64,000 nt of DNA. Source: Clarkia xantiana subsp. parviflora (taxonomy: Eukaryota; Streptophyta; Magnoliopsida; Myrtales; Onagraceae). Under the pieces are notes generated by a model. It worked only from the letters and a program-made list of their open reading frames with translations. It ran no database searches and was not told the DNA's origin. Location: NCBI GenBank assembly GCA_036873135.1, contig JAPTYO010000015.1, positions 9,961,683 to 10,025,682 on the forward strand, in the 5' to 3' direction. Made by a program: the position numbers and the translations under genes. Below are positions 1-9,912 of this stretch, piece after piece. How positions within the stretch are numbered: the first letter of the stretch is position 1; each line of letters begins with the position of its first letter.

Positions 1-252
1 GCGGGTGCCTTTTCGAGGATAGTGCCCGCCTGGGCTTGATTCCAACAGGTTATGAAGCCGCCAATACTTCTTGGGGGACAGCCGGGGGACTTTCCTTACT
101 TCTTCTGGATTTGGTAATGACTTGGAATTAATGAGATTTCCATCATTACCTCCGCCATTAGCTTGTGGAATGGACGAATCTTCTCTTATGATTGGCCTCG
201 AGGTGGTAGGATCCGCTGGGGGATTATTTCCTTCTACCGGGAGTTTGGACAT
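1..252 (-). CDS. N-terminal part of a Gypsy-type gag (E0), cut by window edge
   Basis: An open frame starts with ATG at 252-250 on the minus strand and stays open for 84 codons to the edge of the window. It begins MSKLPVEGNN and is rich in Pro, Ser and Asn, like the disordered gag N-terminus of plant Ty3/Gypsy elements. No domain is reached before the edge. The call rests on position: the ATG is about 40 bases downstream of a primer-binding site, which itself abuts the LTR at 312-1079. The capsid and pol parts, if present, lie left of the window. Confidence 0.6.
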   Translation of the reverse strand, partial: MSKLPVEGNNPPADPTTSRPIIREDSSIPQANGGGNDGNLINSKSLPNPEEVRKVPRLSPKKYWRLHNLLESSPGGHYPRKGTR

Positions 253-292
253 CTTGTTGCTTCCTTAGAGGTCACGACTTTTTGATCGGAGT

Positions 293-310
293 TCCCACAG
301 ACAGCGCCAA
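293..310 (-). promoter_or_regulatory. Primer-binding site of E0
   Basis: On the minus strand this reads TTGGCGCTGTCTGTGGGA, one base after the LTR end. It is the same type of site as in E3 and E4 (TTGGCGCCGTCTGTGGG), which supports an E0 transcript running leftwards. I do not assign the tRNA. Confidence 0.7.
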
Positions 311-311
311 A

Positions 312-1079
312 TGTTGGGATCAAAATGACGTGGCTTGAACTTCGGGGAATGGACTTCCAAGTACCTCCTCGGACTTAGCTCTCTCGTACGCTAAGTTTTC
401 CTCTAAGAGGTTATGTGGGGCGAGAACCTAAAAAATGGGTGGGGATGGCCCCTATTCCACTACGAAGCTTAAGTCAGTAATAGATTAGAGAGTAATAATA
501 TATGAACTTATTTAGAACTGACTGAATAATCTGAAGTAAATAGAAATAGTCCCTATTTATAGGGATAAGTTACCGACTTTATATGGCGGTTACCCTCCTT
601 GGGGGATTTCTCTTCAGAGTCGGTCAAGCAGGTGACAAGCAAGTCGCCACCTGTGTTTACTTCCGGAGGAAGGTTTCCTCTGATGATAGTGACAAGCAGG
701 TCGCCACCTGTCTTTACCTTCGAAGGAAGGTTTCTTCTGATTATAATGATAAGCAGGTCGCCACCTGTCTTTACCTTCGAAGGAAGGTTTCTTCTGATGA
801 TAATGATAAGCAGGTCGCCACCTGTCTTTATCTTCGAAGAAAGGTTTCTTCTAGTGATAATGATAAGCAGGTCGCCACCTGTCTTTACCTTCGAAGGAAG
901 GATTCTTCTAGTGGCGGGCAGTCGTACTCTGGAAGTCGACTTTTTCATAAGTTGTCGTCGACCTTTCATCCCTATCTCGTTAAGACGAGTCAGGAAGGTC
1001 GACGACTCTTCTTTCTCCGTCCTTTGAACGTACTCGACTCTTGTGCTTAATGGCGAGTTTAATTAATCATAACCCAACA
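312..1079 (-). repeat. 5' LTR of Gypsy-type element E0
   Basis: The segment is bounded by TGTTGGG and CCCAACA, a 7-bp terminal inverted repeat with TG...CA ends, and is 768 bp long. A TATAAATA box on the minus strand (554-561) gives the promoter, with transcription towards the left edge. The middle of the LTR, upstream of the TATA box, holds a 57-bp minisatellite. The partner LTR and the second target duplication are outside the window; the expected duplication on this side is CCTAC at 1080-1084. Confidence 0.75.
634..918. repeat. 57-bp minisatellite inside the E0 LTR, 5 copies
   Basis: Units start at 634, 691, 748, 805 and 862, exactly 57 bp apart, with a core like AAGCAGGTCGCCACCTGTCT. Since 57 is a multiple of 3, several overlapping frames stay open on both strands. 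These repetitive frames are by-products of the repeat and not genes. GCAGGTCGCCACCTG in each unit is nearly self-complementary. Confidence 0.85.
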
Positions 1080-1577
1080 CCTACTACATGAATAAAAGCC
1101 TCATAATCGATTGATTTTCAATTTTGTTTCATTTTTACTGATTTTGTGTGGTAATGAAATCTAATGGATGAATATAACTGGAAAATTATGCAGACCGGAT
1201 CAGTTGTCAATTTGAATAATTTGGGGATGAACATTACTGGTGAGGAGTTCTCCAGGAATGTCTGTTCCGCTTGAGGTAACTTTGACAGTTTTAAATTGAT
1301 TTGATTTGAGCCGATGAATTGGTATACATGTGTCCAATCTTTTTGGGTTCATACTTCATTCATCTCTGTTTCTACAAATTGTATTTATAACTTGGTAGTC
1401 CTGTTGGAGGACTTGGCTCTAAGTACGATAAATCCAGTCTCCCAATTAAGCAATCCACCAAAATCATCATTTAACAACTTATGGATTCTTGATTCACTAT
1501 ACTTAGTAGGGTTTGTGTTATTTGTTATCTGTAACATCAATTTCACTATGTCTTTTGTGTTGTTTGTATGTATGTAG
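1080..1577. other. Host-like AT-rich sequence, no clear gene
   Basis: No transposon similarity was recognised. A stretch at about 1193-1275 has an acceptor-like TATGCAG before it and a donor-like GAG/GTAACT after it. One frame through it is open to a TGA near its end, so it could be an upstream exon of the gene fragment at 1578-1643, but its phase does not join cleanly. Confidence 0.3.
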
Positions 1578-1643
1578 TGCAAAGGAAGTGAAAAAGCAGG
1601 AGCTACATTACATAGAAAAGGTTGCAAACAGAAATTTCAACCT
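1578..1643 (+). CDS. Candidate host-gene exon, penultimate
   Basis: This 66-base stretch follows a 3' splice-like TATGTAG and precedes a 5' splice-like GTAAGC. In the frame that starts with one leftover base it reads AKEVKKQELHYIEKVANRNF and ends with two leftover bases, which join in phase to the stretch at 4770-4806. Without the inserted MULE and one duplication copy, the intron would be 107 bp, a normal size for a plant intron. A second frame is also open, so the reading is not unique. I do not recognise the product. Confidence 0.35.
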
Positions 1644-1699
1644 GTAAGCTTTTTCTTTGAGCAAGAAGATATAAAGTGTCGAACTCTAATTTGAATTTT

Positions 1700-1790
1700 G
1701 GGTTAAGAACCTATGAAAGGTCTGAACTATCACCCATGTTAACGGAGAGGTCTGAAATTTAAAAAGTTAATAACGGAGGTCTGAAATTTC
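1700..1790 (+). repeat. Left terminal inverted repeat of the MULE
   Basis: About 90 bp matches the reverse complement of 4619-4709 with only a few differences. It contains repeated GAGGTCTGAAATTT motifs, and a third related copy follows to about 1840. Confidence 0.9.
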
Positions 1791-2246
1791 AGTTTTGTTG
1801 ATAACAGAGGTCTCCGTCAAATTTTTTCCGTTAAGTGTGACAGAATTTGGTCACGTGCCAAACACGTGCCCCACTTAAAAATGTAATACCAAATTTGCCC
1901 CTCCATCACCGGTGTGCCTGTCACGTGCCGAGCTGAAAAGACAAAAATACCCCTCTGGCCGGCAAAATAAAAAGGCGTCTCTTCCTCTTCTTCTCCATTC
2001 TGTCACTTCAGTTCCTTCCCAATCAAACAAACAACTCTCCCTTTCTCTCTATTTTTATTTTCTTTCAAAAAAACTGAAGAACCAAAACTAGGGTTTCTGC
2101 GACGACGAGTTTAGGCGTTTTCCGGCGAAGAGGAAGACGATTTACGTAAGCAGGCGGTGAAGGTGACGGGAGTTGAAGCAAGCAGAGAGGCCAGGAAGGT
2201 GACGACATTGTAGACGCAGCGGAGACTCTGGAGAGGGTTGAGGAAG

Positions 2247-3068
2247 ATGGCTTCGTCTTCTTGTAAGTGATTTACACCCGAATATGAGCATATTTATTTG
2301 TATATCTGTTGTGGGTTTGTAGATTTTCCGGAAATTGAACTTAATTTGGCATAAAGATAAGATTTTGCATGGAGGATCTGTTAAAACTTGGTGAATAATT
2401 ATAGTACAAGTACTAGTTAGGAGATTTCGGAGACAATGTAAGAGGAAAAACTGAAACTTGAAGAAGTTAAACTTCAAACTGAAACTTGAAGAACAATCTG
2501 TTAAATAAAGATGAAATTGTTACATTTACGAGGGTGATGTTAGTTATGTTGGCTGTTTATAGGTGGAAAAATCAAAACTTTAAGGCTTAAACTTTTGTTT
2601 CAGTGGCCAAACTAAATTTGGGTTAAGGTTTGTAAAAAACATGTAATTTGCTGAAGTTTTTTTTTTTTGCCCATGTAATTTGCTGAAGTAATTTAAGGGT
2701 TTTTTAACTGTTAAGTGTGTATGTTCTGTATATTTTGGTATTTTTTTTTTTAAATTTGGTTGTTTGTAGTTAGGTTGTGTCAATTTAGGTATGTATGTAT
2801 ATGTTCTGTAAAAGATGAACATTTGAAAGGTATAACCAACGTTGTTACTCAGGAACTTCATTGATTTTACCAAACCAGATTATAATATGATTATAAGACT
2901 CCTAATTTAAACAAGAACATCATTTCAGACTTTCTTTATTCACAAATTATAAATGTCAGACAGCTAAAACCAACTTGAATGCGTCTTTCAGGCCATCTTT
3001 AAACTGAGTTGTTACGTTCCAAATTTTATTAGGCCATGTCTAATCCTCATGAATTTGTTTTGTTGCAG
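2247..3068 (+). other. MULE 5' exon and first intron (proposed)
   Basis: A CT-rich leader-like stretch (about 1975-2090) is followed by an ATG at 2247 and, 16 bases on, a strong donor (GTAAGT, from 2263). An acceptor (TTGTTGCAG) ends at 3068, just before the transposase-like frame. Joining these sites would create a TAA at the junction, so either this copy is broken there or translation starts at the ATG in 3069-3100. The intron is AT-rich, with T runs near 2659 and 2742. Confidence 0.4.
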
Positions 3069-4527
3069 AATACAGAGTCATTTCAATGCCAATGCCTGAT
3101 ACACTGGAGGAATATCCTATCACGGTGGAGATAAACCACCACGGTGCTTTCATAAATGAAGACAACGGTACCATATCCAAGTATGTTGGCGAGGTTGACT
3201 TGATAGAGATTACAAGTTACTTCCCTTTCAATGAGCTGTTTAAGTAGTTGAGGTCAAAATATGGTTATTCGGAGTGGAGCTTGATACAATATAGGAAGCC
3301 TGTTCCTGGTTTCGTTTTAAAGTTGGTCCTGGGTAGGACTGATTTGGGTGAAGTGCTGGAAATGCATCCTAGAGGATCAAATCTGCAGCTGTATTTGGAA
3401 AAGGATGATGTAGCTGGTTTATCAAGACTGCATTCGGGTGGCGCTGAGTGGAGTAGGAGAAGATCTGATGTAGAAGGGTAGCACTATAACCCCAGTGTTG
3501 AGGATGAGCTGAATACAGTCCAATTTAGGGCTTGTATGGAGGATCTGATTCAAGGGTTGGCACAAGCTGCAACAAACAGATCCGAAGACGAGGGAGTATA
3601 AAGACATCTTGAGGAGACTGAAGCTCCCATCCAGGTTGATTCATCCCCACACAAAGATGAAGAAGGTGACACTGGAGCTGAAGAAGAAGAAGAGGAAGAT
3701 GGACGTCTTCCATCCTCCGATTGTAGTGTCTCCGATGAGAACTGGTAGCCAAGAGATGGGGATGACTTGCACAACACGGATGAGAGTGCGTCGGAGGATG
3801 AGAGTGCGTCAGAAGATGCTGATCCTTGGCATAGAATTGCCAAGGAGACAACACGGGTTAAGAAGGCGAAAGAGGTAGAAAGAATGAAGGCCGTGGCTGC
3901 TGGGAAGAGGAAGGTTGCCGATGTAAGGAGAAGAGACCAAAGAAATGCAGGTTAGTGTTCTTCCTTTAGCTTTTAAGTAGTGCTCTCCCATGTTAATAAT
4001 TGAGGTCTGAAGTTTAAATTTTGTTAATATAAGAGGTCTGAGATTTCAAAATTGTTAAAATTAGGTTATCTGTAAAATTTAAACTGTTTAATAGTTTAAT
4101 TACTTGAACATGAAATGATTAAAATGCCCCTTTGTTTCCACTAATTATAATGTGTTTTCCTTCACAGCCAACCCAACACCTGTTACTGAGGATGAAGAGG
4201 TTGATGAGTTGACGCTGTTAGATGAGATGGTTGGACAACATAGTGATGATGCTCCTGATGAGTTGCTCCACAACATCATGATCCTCGCCAGTTATGCAAA
4301 GTCAGATGCTGATGAAGTTGGTAGTCATGACCGTTTTCCCGAGTACAAGGAGAATGAAGAAGCCAATGCCCCCCCCCCCCCCAACAGACTTGAGGGTCAT
4401 GCTTATATTCCTGAATGCTGAAGCATTCAGAAAGGCCCTGGCGGAGCATAGTATAGTCCACATATATGCCTACAAGTTTCAGAACAACAATCATGTTAAG
4501 GTGGACGCTATCTGCAAAAATGGCTAA
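3069..4527 (+). pseudogene. Truncated MuDR-type transposase
   Basis: The first part, from about 3088, reads like the PB1-like domain found at the N-terminus of plant MuDR transposases (VEINHHGAF, YVGEVD, YGYSEWSLIQY, LEMHP). An acidic, Glu- and Ser-rich linker follows (about 3490-3850), then a basic stretch. A second intron (3951-4167, GTTAGT to TTCACAG) joins in phase. The last part (DRFPEY, then from 4393 VMLIFLNAEAFRKALAEH and VKVDAICKNG) resembles the start of the MuDR DNA-binding domain. The frame is broken by stops at about 3245, 3479, 3596 and 3747 and by a frame change at the C run near 4370-4382. The DDE catalytic core and zinc finger are absent: the right inverted repeat begins about 90 bases after the final stop. 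Confidence 0.72.
3975..4080 (+). repeat. Internal copy of the MULE terminal repeat, in intron 2
   Basis: This intron segment repeats the terminal-repeat pattern in direct orientation to the left end: CCATGTTAATAATTGAGGTC, then GAGGTCTGAGATTTC and GTTAAAATT. It is diverged but ordered the same way as 1735-1815. Confidence 0.55.
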
Positions 4528-4618
4528 AATATTGCAGAGGGTTATTTCAGTCATTTCACGTGGTTCTGTTAAATTTCACGGAAAATTTGGATGGAAAACC
4601 AAATTTTAAAAAAACCTG

Positions 4619-4709
4619 AACTTTCAGACCTCCGTTATTAACTTTTTAAATTTCAGACCTCTCCCGTTAACATATGTGATAGTTCAGACCTTTCATAGGT
4701 TCTTAACCC
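4619..4709 (-). repeat. Right terminal inverted repeat of the MULE
   Basis: The reverse complement starts GGGTTAAGAACCTATGAAAG and matches the left end for about 90 bp. The second 9-bp target duplication follows at 4710-4718. Confidence 0.9.
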
Positions 4710-4769
4710 TTGAATTTTAGAATCTTCATTCTTAAAACTCTCGATGGATGTTTTTTTCTCGCTATGTAG

Positions 4770-4806
4770 CCGCTTTAAGGAGTTGCCTGATTTATATGAG
4801 ATATAA
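4770..4806 (+). CDS. Candidate last exon of the same host gene
   Basis: After a T-rich tract and acceptor-like GCTATGTAG, the frame that continues the exon at 1578-1643 reads RFKELPDLYEI and stops at TAA (4804-4806). If real, E1 lies about 105 bp downstream, in the 3' untranslated region. The support is splice signals, phase agreement and the 107-bp reconstructed intron. There is no family recognition. Confidence 0.35.
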
Positions 4807-4911
4807 TAGTCAGTGAATCACTAATTTTATCTGTATTAGATGTTGTATCGAAAGTTATAAGATATTCTGTTGTGGATTCGAGTCGCCGACCTAGCCAATT
4901 CTCATGGTTTG

Positions 4912-5554
4912 TGATGGATATATGTCCAATTCGGGTTCATATTTACATTCCGGATTTTGTAAACACGTTAAAATCACATAAATAGACGAAACACGCTCCC
5001 GAGGTTTAAAATGGTCCGGACGCGGGACACACGCGTTCGAATTTCTTTGGCAATCCGGAGAGGTCCGGATTGCCCTAGACAACCCGGATCGCGCCGGGAT
5101 CGTCCGAATCTGACGTCATCCGAGTCGTCGTCTGCAGCGTGCGTGTTCCATTTGTGTTCTCACACCGAGTTAGAGTTTTCTAATAGCCAATCTTGATCAA
5201 ACAAGACGACGGTTCACACTTTACTTTAAATTGGCGTCGAACCGCACAAAAACCGGGATCGGTTCTAAGGTTGCCTATAAATAGGGACCTAGGCTACCCA
5301 TTTCATACTTTACATTCACTTGAAATTGGCTTAGAAGCTCTGACTTCTCTCTAGCTTTCTCTCTCTAGAATTCTCATTTAAGCATCGGAGACGGCTCAAC
5401 CGGCACCACCCCCCCCCCCCCATGCTGGTTACTGCCCTTGTGTGCAGGTTCAGACGACGAGCGTGAAGTTAGGAGCACAAGTTGAAGGACCGAACACAGC
5501 GATCAAGTTGAAGATTCGTCGAGTCAGTTACGTCAAGCGGGTTTGGACGAAAAA
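4912..5554 (+). repeat. 5' LTR of E1
   Basis: It begins TGATGGATATATGTCC and is 643 bp long. The expected terminal CA is lost: the end reads CGAAAAA where the 3' LTR has CGAAACA. The TATAAATA box is at 5276-5283. A CT-rich tract and the conserved GCATCGGAGA motif follow in the transcribed leader. Confidence 0.85.
5398..5430 (+). other. Leader hairpin with C-rich loop (E1)
   Basis: AACCGGCA at 5398-5405 pairs with TGCTGGTT at 5423-5430 (8 pairs, one G-U) around a loop that is almost all C. Equivalent hairpins with different stems occur in E2, E3, E4 and E6. Confidence 0.6.
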
Positions 5555-5605
5555 TTTGACGTCGTCCGCAGGATTCGAACAAGAAGCTATATTGCACTAC
5601 AAGCT

Positions 5606-7197
5606 ATGACGCGCAATCACCCTCCTCCTGACAGTGTCAACCCGCAAGAAAAGAAGAAAGGCCCAGGTCGCCCGAGGAAGGCAAGTGTTGAGCAGTCAAG
5701 CAGGCAGGCACCAGCAAGGAGTCAGCCTGGACCTTCTCACATCCCTGAGGCTACCTCGACTGCTTCCTCCGTGCCTGCAAGAAGCGTGGCTACAACACAA
5801 CACGAACCAGGAGTGCACAACATACCTCCGCCAGGGTAAGAGCACGGAGCATACGTGAATCGACAGTTCCCGTTCGGGATGCCTGTAGGAAACACACAAC
5901 AACAAGAAAGAGGTACAGACCCAGCACCAGCAGTCACTCATGCTATGATGGCTGCACTGGAAGAATTGCTAGCTTTCAGGGAGACTTTGAGAAGCCAAGG
6001 ATATATGCCACCTCCTCCACCACCGCCACCAGTCAATAGACAGGCAATGCCAGCAAGAGCAATGTCAGGCAACGCTACCGCCAAGAGACCCCATTCCAGG
6101 GAGGAGAACAGTATCCAGAAGGTACATACCAGTATCAGCAAGCAAGGAACGAGCCAAAGGCAGGGAGCGACTTCGTACACTCCCAATGATAGGGCGCATG
6201 GTCAGGAAGAGTCATGGAGGCAACCTCCACCTCCAAGCTAACAACAGTACTACAAGGAAAGTTCATACCAAGCAACGAGTCAAGAGGATGCTGGGATGTA
6301 CCGCAACATTGGGTGGAGAAGGCCAGTGATCAATGATGATGTTCCAATCACGGGACTCACACCGAAGGATCTGGAAGCCATAATCGAGCAAAAGATGAAG
6401 CAATCTAAAATGAAAGGAATGCACGCATTGGCTGAGAACGCGTCTCACCATTTCACAGACGAACTTGTGCACAGTCGTTTGCCAGATGTGCTCTATGGAA
6501 TCAGAATTGACAAGTATCGAGGAAAAGGAGACCCAATCGAGCACGTGCAGTAGCACGAGGCCTCTCTACTCGGAAGAACCAACAACCCACATCATGTGGC
6601 CATGACGTTTCCCCAAACTTTGGCAGGAACAGCACCGTACAGGTTCTTCTCGCTTCCATGCGGAAGTGTAACCTCTTGGCCATATTTGAAGGCAAAGTTC
6701 ATATAGCGATAAATAGGAGAGCGCACACTCCTAAAGGGATCAAACGCATTGAATGACGTACAGCAGCTAAACGAAGAATCGTTGGCAGATTACTACATCC
6801 GTTTCAACCAAAATATCGCTGACATTCAAGGCAATTTGACCGAAGTGGAGATAGATCGAGATTTCATAAACAACTTGGGTCGTAAAGGATATGCACTCGC
6901 CGAGAAGATGTCCAAACGTCCTGCTAAGACACTTGAAGAACTGACATCAAGAGTAAAAGAGTTCGTGGACCTGGAGAGGTTCTGGCAACAAAACAAAGCT
7001 AAGTTGAGTGCTGTTCGTGTAAAGGACAACAACAACAAGCTAGCGAGACCACCGCAAGGCAACCATCAAAATAGGTAGTGGCAACTACAACAAAAAAGAC
7101 CATTTCAATCGGACTTCCAAAAGCCCAAAGAGATTGATCTTGCAGATTGCATTCCTTTGAACGCGCCACTTTCTGTTATCTTGAAAGAGATGAAGGA
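5606..7197 (+). pseudogene. E1 gag, 5' part (split by CopA)
   Basis: The start ATG (5606) is in the same place as the gag starts of E3 and E4, just after a decayed primer site. A Pro- and Gln-rich N-terminus is followed by a Retrotrans_gag capsid region: YRGKGDPIEHVQ, FFSLPCGSV, then ADYYIRFNQNIADIQGNL and TLEELTSRVKEFVDLERF. The frame is uninterrupted by indels but carries stops at 5837, 6239, 6551, 6706, 6712 and 7076. Most look like C-to-T changes of Gln codons, as expected after cytosine methylation. CopA interrupts it after 7197, just before the zinc-knuckle region, which resumes at 15771. The product would be the structural protein of a virus-like particle. Confidence 0.85.
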
Positions 7198-7800
7198 TGT
7201 AAGCATATGGTGATGGGCGCCGTAATTGGTAGCCCATAATATATATAGTTTACCTAATGAACTTGGGTAAATTTCACATTAGGGTAATTGGGCTAGACCC
7301 AAATCCCAAGTGACACGGGAGGCCAAAAATTGGGCCTCCCCAAATACATAGGCCGGCCGAAACTTATAGTGAGGGTAAAGTGGACTTTTATCCACTTTAC
7401 TCCTCCTATAAATAAGAGGTGTTAGAGAATATTTAGGGTTAACCATAATTCCCTCACAAGAGTGTTTTAAAGAGAAACACCCTCCTCCCACACATCAAGG
7501 TTCGGCCGCACCATTCACTACACCAAAGGTGTGCCAAAATTGCTTTCGAGCAAACTCTCCGAAGATCTGACCTCGTGCCAAGAATTGATATGAGGCTTTG
7601 CTGTGGAGCTAACACCACGTAAGGCTTCTTTCAGAAGAACCTCTACGGGTTCCGTCCGGTGTATCGAGAACTCCCTCGTGCAAAAGATCTTGGACTACGG
7701 TAACTGTTGAGGTATGTGTAACTCTTCCGCTGCGTAATTTCGATTACATGCACGTACCATGTTTTGTGTTTCCGTAGTGATTACTACCCGTAATCTAACA
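7198..7800 (+). repeat. 5' LTR of CopA
   Basis: It starts TGTAAGCATATGG and ends CTAACA, with a TATAAATA box at 7407-7414. It is alignable over its length with 15164-15765, with scattered substitutions. Confidence 0.92.
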
Positions 7801-7801
7801 G

Positions 7802-7814
7802 TGGTATCAGAGCC
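7802..7814 (+). promoter_or_regulatory. CopA primer-binding site
   Basis: TGGTATCAGAGCC lies one base after the LTR. It is the usual plant Copia site, complementary to the 3' end of initiator methionine tRNA. Confidence 0.92.
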
Positions 7815-9912
7815 TGTGTTAGGAGTTCACGATTTTTATAAATTGGTGTTCTTGAAAATTTAAAACTTTGGACATAAATTTTTTTAAAGAAGATTTTTTT
7901 TTAAAAAAAAAATCGAATTTTAGGGTTTTGTGAGATATGTTCGAAATTTTCATGTTCATGGTAAAGTTGATGTTCATGATCTTCAAGAAAAAGATGATAT
8001 TTATCAAAAATCAAACATTGGATTGTAATCTTATTAAAATTTGATCTTAAAATTTGACCACTTGTTCCCAATTAGTGTTTGTGCCGAAAATTTTAATTAT
8101 TTTTCAAGGTAAATTTTTTAATTTCTTGGTCATTAAGCAATGAAATTTCGGCACGTACATAAAAAATTATTAAAATTATATTGTTTACCATATTTTAATT
8201 TTTTTAATTAAGGTAACAATATATCTATGATTGGGAACATAAGGATAGATTCACATTAAAATATATAGAAATATATAACTATCAATATATCTAAATATTT
8301 AAATAGTGTTAAAGATATTATTGATAGATTTAATTACCTAAAAGATTGAGAAAATATATTGTCAGTTATTTGTTTTCCTATTAAAGATATTGACAATAAA
8401 TAAAATATATATATTATGCCGAAATTTACATATATATATATATATATTGTTGATTGATTTAATCTTAGAGATAGAATCTTAGCAATAAATATATATATGT
8501 TTGTTAATGGCCGAAATATATATATATATTTTTAATATTTGAAATTATTTTATATAGTTAATGTTACTTGGTGGCTAAGTTTAAAATTTTTAATGGATTA
8601 AAACCCTACTTGGGCCACAAGTAAACATTTCGGCCCAACCTTTTAAATTTTAATTATTGGGCCGGTCCAATATGTTAAACCGGGACGAAATAAAATCGAA
8701 CTAGATTTTCTCAATCGGCTCGACCTATTTGGGTCGGGTCGGACCGGGGTAATTAAGTCGATCTAACCGAACCGATTTTGAGTGTTGAACCGAACCCTAT
8801 TTTCTTGGACCGGTTCGGACGGAACCAGATTTTAAATTTAAAACCGGACCGAACCGGATTTTTTTGCCGAACCGGACAGAACCGGATTTTCTGAACCGGA
8901 CCAAAACGGACTGAAATTGAATGAACCGAACATTTTTTTTTCTAAACCGAATTCAAGTCAATTAAAATAGGGAGGTCAAGTTTTAAAATCCAAATGTTTT
9001 TGAACCTCGAAATGGACTACACAGTGCTCATAGGGTTGCTAACCTTTATGCCTTGTTTCGATTATGGGGATGAATCTCGGAGATACATGTTTTTGGGCCT
9101 GTTTAAATTAGTGGGCTGAATTTCAATTGTTTATCATTCAATATATATTTATGCATGATTAGAACTGTTGTCTTGACTAAGTCAAGCTAGCTGGATATTA
9201 CATGTTGTGGGCGGAGCCCTAGTTAAATATATGGTATGCGCACTAGAATAGACATGTCGTGGTGGCTGAAAATGCCTAGGATTCATTTCTAGAAGCTTGC
9301 GTGATTGAATATAAGCATGAATTGCAAATCAACCCCCAATTTTTAAAATTATTTTAAAACCGAAAACCAGTCGCCAAATATATATGATTGATGTGGATGT
9401 TACATGTTTGACACGTATGGTAGAATGTTAAGGATGTAGTTGCATTTGATAATTTACTTAAAGGTATAATCATAAATGCAAGCATGAGTTCCTCAGAACA
9501 TTAGACGCATGACGTGTAAGCATGTATGTGGTATGAATGATGAATTTTACTAGCATATGATAATTTGCATGGATTGTATAATTGTGTGTGCATGTGTGAA
9601 TTCATCGGAATGATTTTTCCAAAACAAAAAGGGCATTGTGAAAGCCAAGATCGGGTATGCTTATTTTAAAATTTCCGTTCCGGTAATTTGCGATTTAAAC
9701 TGTTTTTAACAGACTGATCTATTGGATAGAAGACGACAATAGTGTGAACTCTTTCACAACCATCTTCCATTGGTTTACTGGTGGTCGGTTGGTTTAGATG
9801 ACTGAGGAATCACTATCTGTCGGACTCTATCTTAATAGATATTTGATGTATGCAATTCTTTCTCAAAATGTTATTGTCTCCCTGATTTTGCTTGATCATC
9901 GATGTGTTAGTC
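7815..9912 (+). other. Long AT-rich leader of CopA
   Basis: About 2.1 kb lies between the primer site and the gag start with no coding signal. It has A/T runs near 7880-7912, TA-rich microsatellite stretches (about 8398-8455 and 8480-8535), and a cluster of ACCGGA/CCGAAC words at 8690-8935. Confidence 0.6.
8690..8935. repeat. Degenerate CCGAACCGGA-type microrepeat
   Basis: AACCGGA, CCGAACCG and related words recur about every 10-25 bases in both orientations, with T-rich spacers. It looks like an expanded, decayed short repeat within the CopA leader. Confidence 0.6.

Larger units (their letters stand above)
1700..4709 (+). mobile_element. Mutator-like element (MULE), internally deleted
   Basis: Both ends carry long terminal inverted repeats starting GGGTTAAGAACCTATGAAAG. 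The element is flanked by a perfect 9-bp duplication, TTGAATTTT, at 1691-1699 and 4710-4718. Long inverted repeats and a 9-bp duplication are the hallmark of Mutator elements. It is 3010 bp long and carries only the front part of a MuDR-type transposase with several stops. The catalytic core is missing, so it could move only with help from an autonomous relative. Confidence 0.93.

Noticed and set aside
553..1050. Three overlapping open frames on both strands
   Set aside because: They arise from the 57-bp tandem repeat, whose length is a multiple of 3, and the protein is a plain repeat with no family look.
1314..1627. Two overlapping open frames of 80-87 codons
   Set aside because: AT-rich, no family look; the only supported coding candidate here is the short exon at 1578-1643 in another reading.
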